From: Verrucomicrobia bacterium 12-59-8
Lineage (GTDB): Bacteria; Verrucomicrobiota; Verrucomicrobiae; Verrucomicrobiales; Verrucomicrobiaceae
Direction: 5' to 3'
NCBI GenBank assembly: GCA_002279765.1
Contig: NCCR01000009.1
Location: 1 to 46,355, forward strand
Length of the DNA: 46,355 nucleotides
The notes beneath the pieces were generated by a model that ran no database searches, was not told the origin of the DNA, and saw only the letters and a program-made list of their open reading frames with translations. The translations under genes were made by a program, and so were the position numbers. Shown one piece after another: positions 15,999 to 24,354 of the stretch (the stretch's first letter is position 1; each line of letters opens with the position of its first letter).

Positions 15999-18545
15999 TC
16001 ACCGCTGCCACAGGATGCGCGCATTTTCCAGCGGGACGGCGACCCCGTCATAGCGAGTGATGATGCGTGCCGTGTAATCATCTGAGGAGCGAATGGCAGG
16101 CACCGCCGCATGATAGAGATAGCCGCCAGAGATGCCGGTCAGTGGGTGAACGCACATCATCTCCAGTCGTTCGGCGGCCCGGTCCGCGATGCCGTCGGCG
16201 TAGAGTTCCACGCACACAGCCTTGGGTTCCACCTCATTGAGATACACCTGCACCTCAAAGGCATGCTGCTCATCGCGTGTCTCGATCTTCATTTCACCAA
16301 ACCTGAACGTCCCCCATTTCTCATCCAGCATATGGTGCCAGCTGAGCATCTGCTGGCCTAGCGTGCCCTTGTCATTCTTGCGCTCATTAAAACGAATCGC
16401 GGCAGGCAGGTAATGCAGCTCAGTGTATTCACGCACGGCGCGGTCGGCTGAAAAGCGCGGGGTCAGCTGCGCCATGCTTTCACGCATCCGCTCCACCCAG
16501 GCCGTGGGAATGCCATTTTCATCACGGTCATAAAATTCGGGGACCACCTGGTGTTCGAGTGTGTCGTAGAGCATCTCTGCTTCCACCCTGTTCAGGTCAG
16601 GGTCATTGCCATGCTCCTGACCGTCGCCGATGGCCCATCCCAGATCAGGCGCATAGGCTTCGGCCCACCAGCCGTCCAGTTCCGAGAGATTGATGCCACC
16701 ATTGACGAGCACCTTCATGCCGCTCGTGCCACAGGCCTCCCAGGGCCTCTGGGGTGTGTTCAGCCAAACATCCACACCTTGCACCAGGTGCTCGGTCAGG
16801 TGCATGTCGTAGTCACTGAGAAAGACCACATGAGCGCGGGCCTCCGGGCGCTGGATGAAATGCACCCATTCCTGAATCAGCGCCTGTCCCGCATGATCAG
16901 CCGGATGAGCCTTGCCAGCGAGAATGAGCTGCACCGGTCGCTGCGGATTCGTTAAGAGGCGCAGCAGTCGTTCCGGATCGTGCAGCAGCAGGTTCGGCCT
17001 CTTGTAGGTGGCAAAGCGCCGGGCAAATCCCAGAGTCAGCACGTTGGGATCAAAGAGTTGTTTCGCCGCAGCCACCGCAGCGGGTGATGCACCCGTGCCG
17101 GCCAGTTGTCTGGACAAGCGCTCTCGGGTGAATTCCACCAGTGCCTTGCTGGCGGTGGTGCGGAATTCCCAAAAGCTGGCATCGGAGACATGGCGCATGT
17201 CCTGCTCCAGCGTTTGCGCCATTCCCAGCCAGCGGTCTTTGCCGCATGCCTTCGTCCATAGATCATCCGCCTCCGCCGAGTCCCAGCTCGGCATGTGGAC
17301 CCCATTCGTCACATGCGCCACCGGCACTTCGGCAGCGGGCCACCGTGGAAAAAGAGACGCAAAGAGATGGCGGCTGACCTGCCCATGCAGCCGGCTCACA
17401 CCGTTCACAGCTCCGCTGCCGCGAATGGCTAGAAAGGCCATGTTGAATTTCTCGGATGCATCTTCCGGATTCGTGCGCCCCAGCGCCAGCAGATCGTGGA
17501 GTGAGATATGCAGCTTGTGCTCTGCATACTGGCCGAGGAATTGCTCGATGAGCGCCGGTGCAAAGCGATCAAAGCCGGCAGCCACTGCCGTGTGCGTGGT
17601 GAAGAGGTTCCCCGCACGGGTCACCGCCAGAGCCACTTCAAAGGGCTGTCCGCTCTCCTCCATGAAACTGCGCGCCCGCTCCAGGACCGCAAATGCGGCA
17701 TGGCCTTCATTCAGATGACAGACCTCCGGCTGGATGCCCAGTGCGACGAGCAGCCGCCATCCACCGATGCCGAGCAGCATTTCTTGTTTGAGACGCAGTT
17801 CCGGGCCACCGCCATACAGCTCACTGGTGATCCCGCGATGCGCCGGAAAGTTCGCCGCATCATTGCTGTCCAGCAGATAGAGCTTCACCCGGCCCACTTG
17901 GACCTGCCATGCGCGCAGCCACACCGAATAACCTGGCAGGGCAATCTCCAGCCGCAGCCAGTCACCATTCGGCTGGCGCAAGGGGGTGATCGGCAGTTGT
18001 CCGGGCTCGTTGTACGGATAGAGCTCCTGCTGCACCCCATCCTTGTCAATCTCCTGACGAAAGTAGCCCTGCTGGTAAAGCAGCCCCACGCCGACCACGG
18101 GCACGCCCAAATCGCTGGCAGCTTTGAGCTGGTCACCCGCCACATTGCCGAGCCCTCCAGAGTAAATGGGCAGTGCCTCACTCAGCATGAACTCCATGCT
18201 GAAATAGGCGACGCACGTGAGCGCGGTTTTCGGATGGCTTTGCTGAAACCACGCGGGAGTGTTCTCGGTCTGGTGTTTTTCCTGCAGCAGCATTTCAATC
18301 TTGTCGCGAAAGGCAGGATCGGCCAGCACACGCTCAAGCTGATTCCGCGACACGGTCTGCAGCACCACCCAGGGGTTCTGTGTGAGTGCCCAGAGTGTCG
18401 GATCCAGCAGCCGCCAGACCTCATCGGCACGATGATTCCACGACCAGCGCAGATCCAGAGCCAGCTCCGCGAGGGAATCGAAGCCGTCAACGTCCGTTGG
18501 CAGCAGACTGTAGTTACGGTGATTGGCGAGTGTTGAGCCGCTCAT
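15999..18545 (-). CDS. glgP: Alpha-glucan (glycogen) phosphorylase, GT35
   Basis: The enzyme releases glucose 1-phosphate from glycogen or maltodextrins using phosphate and pyridoxal phosphate. From the ATG at 18543-18545 it has about 848 residues. The N-terminal DUF3417-like segment (LAELALDLRWSWNHRADEVW) marks the long bacterial/archaeal subfamily. YFSMEFMLSEALPIYSGGLG follows, and the pyridoxal-binding region EACGTSGMKVLVNGGINLSE contains the cofactor lysine. The longer frame would need a TTG at 18615 inside rpiB and was rejected. It lies 25 bp after rpiB and is the last of four minus-strand genes. Its product feeds the phosphoketolase/acetate kinase route. Confidence 0.93.
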   Translation of the reverse strand: MSGSTLANHRNYSLLPTDVDGFDSLAELALDLRWSWNHRADEVWRLLDPTLWALTQNPWVVLQTVSRNQLERVLADPAFRDKIEMLLQEKHQTENTPAWFQQSHPKTALTCVAYFSMEFMLSEALPIYSGGLGNVAGDQLKAASDLGVPVVGVGLLYQQGYFRQEIDKDGVQQELYPYNEPGQLPITPLRQPNGDWLRLEIALPGYSVWLRAWQVQVGRVKLYLLDSNDAANFPAHRGITSELYGGGPELRLKQEMLLGIGGWRLLVALGIQPEVCHLNEGHAAFAVLERARSFMEESGQPFEVALAVTRAGNLFTTHTAVAAGFDRFAPALIEQFLGQYAEHKLHISLHDLLALGRTNPEDASEKFNMAFLAIRGSGAVNGVSRLHGQVSRHLFASLFPRWPAAEVPVAHVTNGVHMPSWDSAEADDLWTKACGKDRWLGMAQTLEQDMRHVSDASFWEFRTTASKALVEFTRERLSRQLAGTGASPAAVAAAKQLFDPNVLTLGFARRFATYKRPNLLLHDPERLLRLLTNPQRPVQLILAGKAHPADHAGQALIQEWVHFIQRPEARAHVVFLSDYDMHLTEHLVQGVDVWLNTPQRPWEACGTSGMKVLVNGGINLSELDGWWAEAYAPDLGWAIGDGQEHGNDPDLNRVEAEMLYDTLEHQVVPEFYDRDENGIPTAWVERMRESMAQLTPRFSADRAVREYTELHYLPAAIRFNERKNDKGTLGQQMLSWHHMLDEKWGTFRFGEMKIETRDEQHAFEVQVYLNEVEPKAVCVELYADGIADRAAERLEMMCVHPLTGISGGYLYHAAVPAIRSSDDYTARIITRYDGVAVPLENARILWQR

Positions 18546-18570
18546 AGCAAGAGTGCGTTCATGGCTGGCC

Positions 18571-19146
18571 TCAGTTGGGGTCTCCCTCGTTGCGCCAAGC
18601 ATCCACCGCCTCGCCAACAGTTTGAGCGTGGATGGGGGCGTCCATGGCGTGGAATACCTCCACGGCTTTTTGCTCCAGGCCAGTCACCTTCTCCAGGCGA
18701 CGACGATGACGATCTGCACCACTGAAGCGGGCGGCGAGAAAGGTGCGCACCAAGTCCCAGGCAAGCGCGTGACCCACCACCTGTCCGCCGAGGCAGATCA
18801 TGTTGAGGTCATCGTCCTCCACGCCTTGATGCGCCGAGAAGGTCTCATGGATCAGGCACGCACGCACGCCAGGCACTTTGTTCGCGGCGACTGATGCGCC
18901 CACTCCGCTGCCGCAGATGGCCACGCCACGAGCCACCTCTTCTCCTGCCACTGCATGAGCCAGCGGAACGATGAAATCAGGGTAGTCATCGCCCGCATCT
19001 GGCACACGATCACCGAAGTCGATCAACTCATATCCGGCTTCTCGCAGCATTTTAACCAAGTGCGCCTTCAGCTCATAGCCGCCGTGATCAGCGGCGATGC
19101 CGATGAGCATCGGCTTGTATTGCTGGAGGGTCAGTGGGTCGGGCAT
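18571..19146 (-). CDS. rpiB: RpiB/LacA-type ribose-5-phosphate isomerase
   Basis: It interconverts ribose 5-phosphate and ribulose 5-phosphate. Motifs are IGIAADHGGYELKAHL at the N-terminus, GDDYPDF, the active-site loop GVAICGSGVGASVAANK (catalytic Cys in ICGSG) and LNMICLGGQVVG. From the ATG at 19144-19146 the protein has 191 residues, about 40 longer than typical RpiB. The C-terminal extension (after about residue 150) contains the helix LEKVTGLEQKAVEVFHAM and has no recognised function. An upstream extension of the frame overlaps the flavin reductase gene and was rejected. Pentose phosphate supply links it to phosphoketolase. Confidence 0.92.
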   Translation of the reverse strand: MPDPLTLQQYKPMLIGIAADHGGYELKAHLVKMLREAGYELIDFGDRVPDAGDDYPDFIVPLAHAVAGEEVARGVAICGSGVGASVAANKVPGVRACLIHETFSAHQGVEDDDLNMICLGGQVVGHALAWDLVRTFLAARFSGADRHRRRLEKVTGLEQKAVEVFHAMDAPIHAQTVGEAVDAWRNEGDPN

Positions 19147-19180
19147 AGGGGCAGTTCCTGGGTGTTTTGGTTGATTGAGA

Positions 19181-19726
19181 TCAAGCAAGAGAAGTAATCT
19201 TGGAGGGCAGGTGGAGCATCCGTCCCGCGACCATGAACTCACCCTCTCCATGGTGATGAATCGTCATCGGAACTTTCTTTGAAGTCGCCACCCATGCCTG
19301 GACGACTTCCAAAATGAAAAAATTATATTCAGTGATCAGCTTCCCATCCCAGACCCTGCACTCCAGATTGGCGTAACATTCCTTGATAAGTGGTGCCTTG
19401 ACGCACACGGCAGGCTCGGGTGTAAGTCCGAAGGTTTTAAACTTGTCCACGTTTTTTCCGGAGGTGTTGCCGCAGCCCACCACCGTTTCTGCCAATTCGG
19501 CCGTGGGTATGTTGATGACACATTCGCGTGAGGCTTTGAGGCTAGCAAAGGAGTAGTTCTGGTCGCTGATCACGCAGCCCACCAGCGGTGGCGCGAACTC
19601 CATCACCAGATGCCAGGACATCGTCATAATGTTGACCCGTCCATCACGAACGGTACTGACCAGCACGACAGGTCCCGGTTCAAGCAAGCGATAGACTTCA
19701 GCGAGTGGATAGGCGGCTTTTTCCAT
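19181..19726 (-). CDS. Flavin reductase-like (FMN-binding split barrel) protein
   Basis: This 181-residue protein has the split-barrel pattern: PGPVVLVSTVRDGRVNIMTM (cofactor-binding strand pair), then PPLVGCVISDQNYSFASLKAS, RECVINIP and the C-terminal HHHGEGEFMVAGRM. Members bind FMN and either reduce flavins with NAD(P)H or act as flavoprotein oxidoreductases. The substrate here is unknown. It lies 9 bp downstream of the MDR oxidoreductase gene and 34 bp upstream of rpiB, so it should be in the same transcript. Confidence 0.85.
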   Translation of the reverse strand: MEKAAYPLAEVYRLLEPGPVVLVSTVRDGRVNIMTMSWHLVMEFAPPLVGCVISDQNYSFASLKASRECVINIPTAELAETVVGCGNTSGKNVDKFKTFGLTPEPAVCVKAPLIKECYANLECRVWDGKLITEYNFFILEVVQAWVATSKKVPMTIHHHGEGEFMVAGRMLHLPSKITSLA

Positions 19727-19735
19727 CAGCGGCTT

Positions 19736-20749
19736 TCACGTTTCGGAACCCAGCTTTACCACCATCTTGCCAATGTTTTGACCTGAGAAAAGGCCGATAA
19801 AAGCCACGGCAGCGTTTTCAACACCGCACACCACGGTCTCCTTGTGCTTCAATGTGCCTGCTTTGAAATAACCTCCCACTTCCTTTTCAAACTCGCCCTG
19901 ATGATCCAGCCAGTCGCACACGAGCAGGCCTTTCATCGTAAGCCGCTTGGTGATCATGTTGAAAAGATTGGAGGGGCCGGGTTTCGGCTTCACGTCGTTG
20001 TACCCCGAGATGCCGCCGCAGGCGATGATGCGGCCATGCAGTCGAAGAGAGGAGAGTGCCGCCTCCAATGCCTCGCCGCCAACGTTGTCAAAATACACAT
20101 CAATACCGTCTGGAGACTCAACGTTGAGCTGCTCCGCCACCGGGCCAGTATTGTAGTTGAAGGCCGCATCAAAGCCGCACTCTTCGCGCAGAAAAGCAAC
20201 CTTCTCATTGGACCCGGCGGAGCCGATAACACGACATCCCTTCAGCTTGGCAAGCTGTCCCGCAACACTGCCGACCGCCCCCGCTGCCCCTGAGATGTAG
20301 ATGACATCTCCAGCTTTAACTTCACCCAGTTTCAAGCCCGCCCACGCAGTCATCCCGGTCATGCCGAGCGTGCCAAGATAAATCGAAAGCGGCTGAATGT
20401 CTTTGCTGACTCCATGCAGCTCCTTGGGGGAAGCGATAAAGTACTCCCTCCAGCCATAGTTGGAAGTCACGACATCGCCCACCTTGAATTCGCTGGCACG
20501 CGATTCCACCACTTCGCCCACCGCCCCGCCTTCCATGGCCTTGTTCAATTCAAACGCTGGCACGTAGGACTTCCCTTCGTTCATGCGACCACGCATGTAC
20601 GGATCAACCGACATGAACAGATTCCGTACAAGCACCTGCTGATCCTGCAGCGGCTCCAGTTTGGTTTGCGTGATTTCGAAATCAGAAACTTCAGGCAGTC
20701 GTTTCGGACGGGAGATGAGGTGGACTTCGCGGCTGGTGATTTCGGGCAT
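19736..20749 (-). CDS. NADP-dependent MDR oxidoreductase (LTB4DH/CurA type)
   Basis: About 337 residues of a zinc-free medium-chain reductase. Family motifs are SVDPYMRGRMNEGKSY, GGAVGEVVESRASEFKVGD, GMTGMTAWAGL and the Rossmann motif ISGAAGAVGSVAGQLAKLKG, followed by FDNVGGEALEAAL. These enzymes reduce alkenals, enones and quinone-like substrates with NADPH; detoxification of reactive carbonyls is the usual role. The ATG at 20747-20749 is used; 12 further in-frame residues upstream lack family similarity. It is the first gene of the operon MDR, flavin reductase, rpiB, glgP, with a 210-nt leader back to the palindrome at 20960. Confidence 0.92.
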   Translation of the reverse strand: MPEITSREVHLISRPKRLPEVSDFEITQTKLEPLQDQQVLVRNLFMSVDPYMRGRMNEGKSYVPAFELNKAMEGGAVGEVVESRASEFKVGDVVTSNYGWREYFIASPKELHGVSKDIQPLSIYLGTLGMTGMTAWAGLKLGEVKAGDVIYISGAAGAVGSVAGQLAKLKGCRVIGSAGSNEKVAFLREECGFDAAFNYNTGPVAEQLNVESPDGIDVYFDNVGGEALEAALSSLRLHGRIIACGGISGYNDVKPKPGPSNLFNMITKRLTMKGLLVCDWLDHQGEFEKEVGGYFKAGTLKHKETVVCGVENAAVAFIGLFSGQNIGKMVVKLGSET

Positions 20750-20768
20750 AGGGGTGGGAGTGTTGGAC

Positions 20769-20833
20769 AAAAATGCCGCTGGCACCGGAACGGACTTGCT
20801 GCCGCACGTTGGTAATGTGGCTGCGGCATTTTT
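20769..20833. repeat. Perfect 11-bp inverted repeat in the MDR leader
   Basis: AAAAATGCCGC (20769-20779) and GCGGCATTTTT (20823-20833) could pair around a 43-nt loop, just upstream of the MDR start. It could form a leader hairpin, or act as an attenuator or terminator with a U-run on either strand. The loop also holds a short frame of no recognisable similarity. Confidence 0.5.
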
Positions 20834-20959
20834 AAGCTCAATCGAAGGACAGAGGGTGGGATATTCAGATTAACGATTCAAGCACACGACTGCTGGACTG
20901 GTGGAAGACCAGAGAATTTGAATGCAAGGCTGACTTTGCCTTACCTCTCAACAATCACC

Positions 20960-20976
20960 ATGGGGTGAAACCCGAC
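20960..20976 (-). promoter_or_regulatory. Island palindrome, site 4 (MDR-glgP operon)
   Basis: The plus strand reads ATGGGGTGAAACCCGAC. It is oriented toward the minus-strand MDR operon, 210 nt upstream of its ATG. The next gene on the other side ends at 21005 and points the same way, so the MDR operon is the only target. This is identical over all 17 bases to site 9 (34960). Confidence 0.7.
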
Positions 20977-21004
20977 TCTTAACGGGGGGCTTCTTTGCCA
21001 TTGA

Positions 21005-21616
21005 CTATTTCTCCTGCTCCGGCTCGCCGACCGTGAGGTCCTGATATGCATGGCGGATCTCTTCGACATGCTCCCGGTAGGCTTTGGCATCACCAAAATC
21101 GACGAATTTTTTATAACGGCTGTGCTCGCACTTCACACAGCTAGCGTGCTTGATGGGACACCAGTGCTGCTCGGTGCGCGCGGCCATCTCTGTGAGGTAG
21201 GCTAGGATGCCGTTGGCGTAGGCGCAGTATTCGCAGTTGAGCTTCTCGAAAAAGTTCAGATAAGCCAGATGATGGCGGTCGAAGGCCACGTATTCACGCC
21301 GCCGCACCTTCGGGATGCCATAAATCGGGAAACAGATCGCTTGATAAATGGAGCCCACCAAATCTAAAAGCACGAGAGGGACCAGACACAGCCAGATGAG
21401 CGGTCCGGTGAGCACTACGAGGAAAGTCGAGCTGATCAAGTAGCGGTGAATGCTCAGGCGCAGCTTCCGGTGCTCGGCCTTGGCTGCCGCCGTAAACTCG
21501 ACCCGCTTCTCGTGAATCTGGTAGCAAAATTCGGCTTCCTTTTTTCGGACTTCATCCACCACTTCTTTTTGCAGTTGCCGAATTTGAGCGTGCAACGCGT
21601 CAAGCCGGTCGCTCAT
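21005..21616 (-). CDS. Membrane protein with Cys-rich C-terminal domain, unknown function
   Basis: The 203 residues comprise a helical, probably coiled-coil N-terminus (about 1-50, QLQKEVVDEVRKKEAEFCYQ), two hydrophobic segments (about 58-92) and a cytoplasmic domain. That domain has NCEYCAYANG, WCPIKHASCVKCEH and RYKKFVDFGDAKAYREH. The cysteine pairs could bind a metal or cluster. I recall similar unnamed proteins in proteobacterial stress clusters but cannot name a function. It overlaps the DUF2934-like gene by 4 bp (ATGA). It ends with TAG, showing that TAG is a normal stop in this genome. Confidence 0.75.
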   Translation of the reverse strand: MSDRLDALHAQIRQLQKEVVDEVRKKEAEFCYQIHEKRVEFTAAAKAEHRKLRLSIHRYLISSTFLVVLTGPLIWLCLVPLVLLDLVGSIYQAICFPIYGIPKVRRREYVAFDRHHLAYLNFFEKLNCEYCAYANGILAYLTEMAARTEQHWCPIKHASCVKCEHSRYKKFVDFGDAKAYREHVEEIRHAYQDLTVGEPEQEK

Positions 21617-21894
21617 GACAACCAGCCCGGTGTTATAGCATTCACTTCGGGAGATGGCTGACTCTCGTCCTGCAAATCGCTGTCGGAAGGTGCCTTCGGC
21701 TCCGGTTCCTGATTGGGTTCTCCGATCAATTCATGTTTGGCCGTCTCCCAGTCGGATTTTCCGGCATCCTGAGGGGCACGTCCATCCAGCGCCGCCAGCT
21801 CCACCGCGCGTTCGCGCAATCTCTTGCGCGAGACCTTGTTTGCTATCGCGGGATTGCCAGTCGAGACACCTTCCATCAGTAAATGAGTGTTCAT
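21613..21894 (-). CDS. DUF2934-like small protein
   Basis: From the ATG at 21892-21894 it encodes 93 residues. The centre, RKRLRERAVELAALDGRAP followed by KSDWETAKHEL, fits the DUF2934 pattern (IRxRAYELWExxGxPxGxxxxxWLxAExEL), a short helical domain of unknown function. The C-terminal third is acidic and probably disordered. A second DUF2934 protein is encoded at 42115-42339. The palindrome at 21931 lies 36 nt upstream of the ATG, with ACTATGCG as a possible -10, which would give a leaderless or near-leaderless mRNA. Confidence 0.7.
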   Translation of the reverse strand: MNTHLLMEGVSTGNPAIANKVSRKRLRERAVELAALDGRAPQDAGKSDWETAKHELIGEPNQEPEPKAPSDSDLQDESQPSPEVNAITPGWLS

Positions 21895-21930
21895 GGCTGG
21901 ACGCATAGTCCCCACGGCATCGGGGCCGCC

Positions 21931-21948
21931 ATGGGGTGAAACCCTACC
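21931..21948 (-). promoter_or_regulatory. Island palindrome, site 5 (DUF2934-like / Cys membrane protein)
   Basis: The site is a perfect consensus copy, ATGGGGTGAAACCCTACC on the plus strand, identical to site 11 (36841). It lies 36 nt from the start codon, with a -10-like TATGCG 23-24 nt past its edge. Confidence 0.75.
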
Positions 21949-22028
21949 ATGCCATCACATGCAAATCCGTGCGGCAGGCGCAGCCTCCGATTCGATGGAG
22001 CACCATGGCTTGCATAAAATAAAAGGCG

Positions 22029-23486
22029 TTAAAAGTTGAGACGGCACAGCACGCCCGGCAGCAGGTCTGCCAGATCTTCAGCGATCAATCCCGGGCCAAA
22101 CTCGGTGGCTGCCGCGCCATGCATCCACACCGCAGCGGCGGCTGCTAGGAATGGGTCCATGCCTTGCGCGAGAAGCCCCAGCACGATGCCGCTCAGCACA
22201 TCGCCCGCTCCCGCCGTGGCCAGAGTTGGTGGCGCATTGGTATTGATGATCGAGCGTCCGTCGGGCGCAGTGATCACCGTGTCGCTGCCTTTCAGTACGA
22301 TGATGGCACCACTGCGATGGGCCGCCGCTCGTGTGCGAGTGAGCTTGTCGCCGGCAGTATCGAACAGCCTGCGAAACTCGCCATCATGCGGCGTGAGCAC
22401 ACAGGGTCCCACAATGGCGGCATCAAGTTGTGTGGGCTCATCCTGAAACGCGGTGATGGCATCAGCGTCGATCACCGTCGGCAGACCTGTCGCCAGCATC
22501 TTCCGCGCATGATCTTGTGTTAGCAGGCCAGCACCGCAGCCCGGACCGACGAGGAAAGCCGTGAAGCGATGGTCTTCCAGCAGCAGATCAACGTCTTCCG
22601 GTTTGACCAACGGGTGAACCATGATGCTGGTCAAAGCGCCTGCGTAGATGGGAAAAGCGATCTCCGGCACTGCGATTGTGGTCAGCCCTGCGCCCGCACG
22701 TGACGCAGCGCGCGCCGCCATCCTTGATGCACCCGTTACGGGATAACCGCCGCAGATGAGCGCATGCCCGCGCGTGTATTTGTTCCCCCCATCGCCAAGT
22801 CGTGGCATCTCAGCAAGCCAGAGCGCGGGGTCGTTTTCAAACGTGTTCGGATTGATCACCTCCAAAGTCGATGCCGCGATGCCGATGTCAGCCACGACGA
22901 CTTCGCCACACAGCATCCGGCCTGGCAGCAAAAGGTGTCCGGGCTTCTTGCGGAAGAACGTGACCGTGAAAACCGCCGCCATGGAGCCGAGCACTTCGCC
23001 CGTATCTCCCATCAGGCCGCTGGGAACATCAATCGCAACGATGGGGATCTTCAGGCTCGCCGCAGCAGCCAGCGTGTCAGCTGCAGCTCCCTCCAAGGCA
23101 CGACTCAGGCCAGCGCCAAAGATCGCATCCACCACCAGCTCGGCCTTGTCCAGCACTGCGGCATTCATGGGCTCGATGCTCTCCAGCCATTGCTCCGCAT
23201 GGTAGCGTGCTTCGCCCGTGAGGTGTTCCCGTGTGCCGAGCAGTGCTACACGCACCGGCCAGCCTGCTTCAGCCAGATGCCGGGCCGCAACGAAACCATC
23301 TCCGCCATTGTTGCCTGGACCGCACAGCACACTGACACGGCAGGGCCTGGAGCGTCGTATGATCTCCTGGGCCACAGCACGGCCTGCATTCTCCATCAGC
23401 ACAATTGCGGATGTGCCCGCAGCCACAGTGAGGCTGTCAGATTCGCTCATTTGACTCACGGTGAGGAGTGCGGTGTCAGTATTCAT
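22029..23486 (-). CDS. nnrDE: Bifunctional NAD(P)HX epimerase / ADP-dependent NAD(P)HX dehydratase
   Basis: This repair enzyme converts hydrated, damaged NADH/NADPH back to the active cofactors. The N-terminal half (YjeF_N, about 1-210) has LMENAGRAVA, CGPGNNGGDGFVAARHL and DVPSGLMGDTGEV. The C-terminal half (carbohydrate-kinase-like, about 225-485) has KYTRGHALICGG, VGPGCG, LTPHDGEFRRLF and NTNAPPTLATAGAGDVLSGI with the catalytic Asp in GAGDVLSG. At 485 residues it is the usual fused length. It follows the SDR gene by 6 bp and ends the PRC-barrel, ALDH, SDR, NnrDE operon. Placement with redox genes suggests protection of cofactor pools during stress. Confidence 0.95.
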   Translation of the reverse strand: MNTDTALLTVSQMSESDSLTVAAGTSAIVLMENAGRAVAQEIIRRSRPCRVSVLCGPGNNGGDGFVAARHLAEAGWPVRVALLGTREHLTGEARYHAEQWLESIEPMNAAVLDKAELVVDAIFGAGLSRALEGAAADTLAAAASLKIPIVAIDVPSGLMGDTGEVLGSMAAVFTVTFFRKKPGHLLLPGRMLCGEVVVADIGIAASTLEVINPNTFENDPALWLAEMPRLGDGGNKYTRGHALICGGYPVTGASRMAARAASRAGAGLTTIAVPEIAFPIYAGALTSIMVHPLVKPEDVDLLLEDHRFTAFLVGPGCGAGLLTQDHARKMLATGLPTVIDADAITAFQDEPTQLDAAIVGPCVLTPHDGEFRRLFDTAGDKLTRTRAAAHRSGAIIVLKGSDTVITAPDGRSIINTNAPPTLATAGAGDVLSGIVLGLLAQGMDPFLAAAAAVWMHGAAATEFGPGLIAEDLADLLPGVLCRLNF

Positions 23487-23492
23487 CCTGGC

Positions 23493-24338
23493 TCAGGTTG
23501 ATGGGAAATCTGCACCGCGTGAGACAGCTTCCCATGCGGTGAAATCTGTGCGCAGTTCCTCAAGTTTTGCCATCGCCCCATCATAGGCATCATTTCCCAG
23601 CAGCAGGTGGTGCGGTGGCTTGGCTGAATTGACGGCTTCGACGATTGCCTGTGCGGCGCGAACGGGATCGCCCTTTTGTTTGCCGGAGACCTCCCGAATT
23701 TCACTCCGCCATTCGCCTGCGGTCTGTGCGTAATCGTCGATCTGTATTTTGCTTTCGTTCGCAGAACGCCCGGCCCAGTCCGTGCGGAAGCCGCTCGGTT
23801 CGACCACTGTCACCTTGATCCCGAGTGGCTCCACTTCCTGCCACAGCGCCTCTGACAAGCCTTCGACGGCAAACTTGGTGGCATTGTAGTACCCCAGCGA
23901 AGGAAAGCCGCGCAGACCTCCGATGGACGACAGATTGACGATGTGGCCGCTGCGCCGTTTGCGCATTCCCGGCAGCACCGCATGGATCATGCGGCTGAGG
24001 CCAAAGACGTTGACCTCAAACATGCGGCGTATTTCATCTTCTTCGCTCTCCTCCACCGCAGCGAAGTAGCCGATGCCTGCATTGTTGACGAGCACGTCGA
24101 TTTGTCCGAACTCATCTTCCGCCGCCAGAATGGCGGAATCGAGCTGCTGTTGATCCGTGACATCCAGACTCAGCACCAAGGCGATGCCCTTGCCTCCCAA
24201 ATCGGTGATGTCTGCCGTATGTCGCGCTGTCACCACCACACGGTAGCCGAGATCGAGCAGGTGTTTGGCAAGCTCATGGCCAAATCCCGTTGAGCAGCCG
24301 GTGATGAACCAGACAGGTTTGTCGTTGTTGTTTTTCAT
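23493..24338 (-). CDS. Short-chain dehydrogenase/reductase
   Basis: About 281 residues from the ATG at 24336-24338. Classical SDR motifs are present: the dinucleotide-binding GCSTGFGHELAKHL, NNAGIGYF, the catalytic Ser in IVNLSSIGG, and YYNATKFAVEGLSE with the YxxxK pair. TARHTADI after the second strand leans toward NADP. The substrate is unknown; sequences of this type (GCSTGFG) are usually annotated as oxidoreductases. The 11 upstream in-frame residues overlap nothing but lack similarity. It lies 16 bp after the aldehyde dehydrogenase stop. Confidence 0.9.
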   Translation of the reverse strand: MKNNNDKPVWFITGCSTGFGHELAKHLLDLGYRVVVTARHTADITDLGGKGIALVLSLDVTDQQQLDSAILAAEDEFGQIDVLVNNAGIGYFAAVEESEEDEIRRMFEVNVFGLSRMIHAVLPGMRKRRSGHIVNLSSIGGLRGFPSLGYYNATKFAVEGLSEALWQEVEPLGIKVTVVEPSGFRTDWAGRSANESKIQIDDYAQTAGEWRSEIREVSGKQKGDPVRAAQAIVEAVNSAKPPHHLLLGNDAYDGAMAKLEELRTDFTAWEAVSRGADFPST

Positions 24339-24354
24339 AAGGTCGTTTGTGTAG

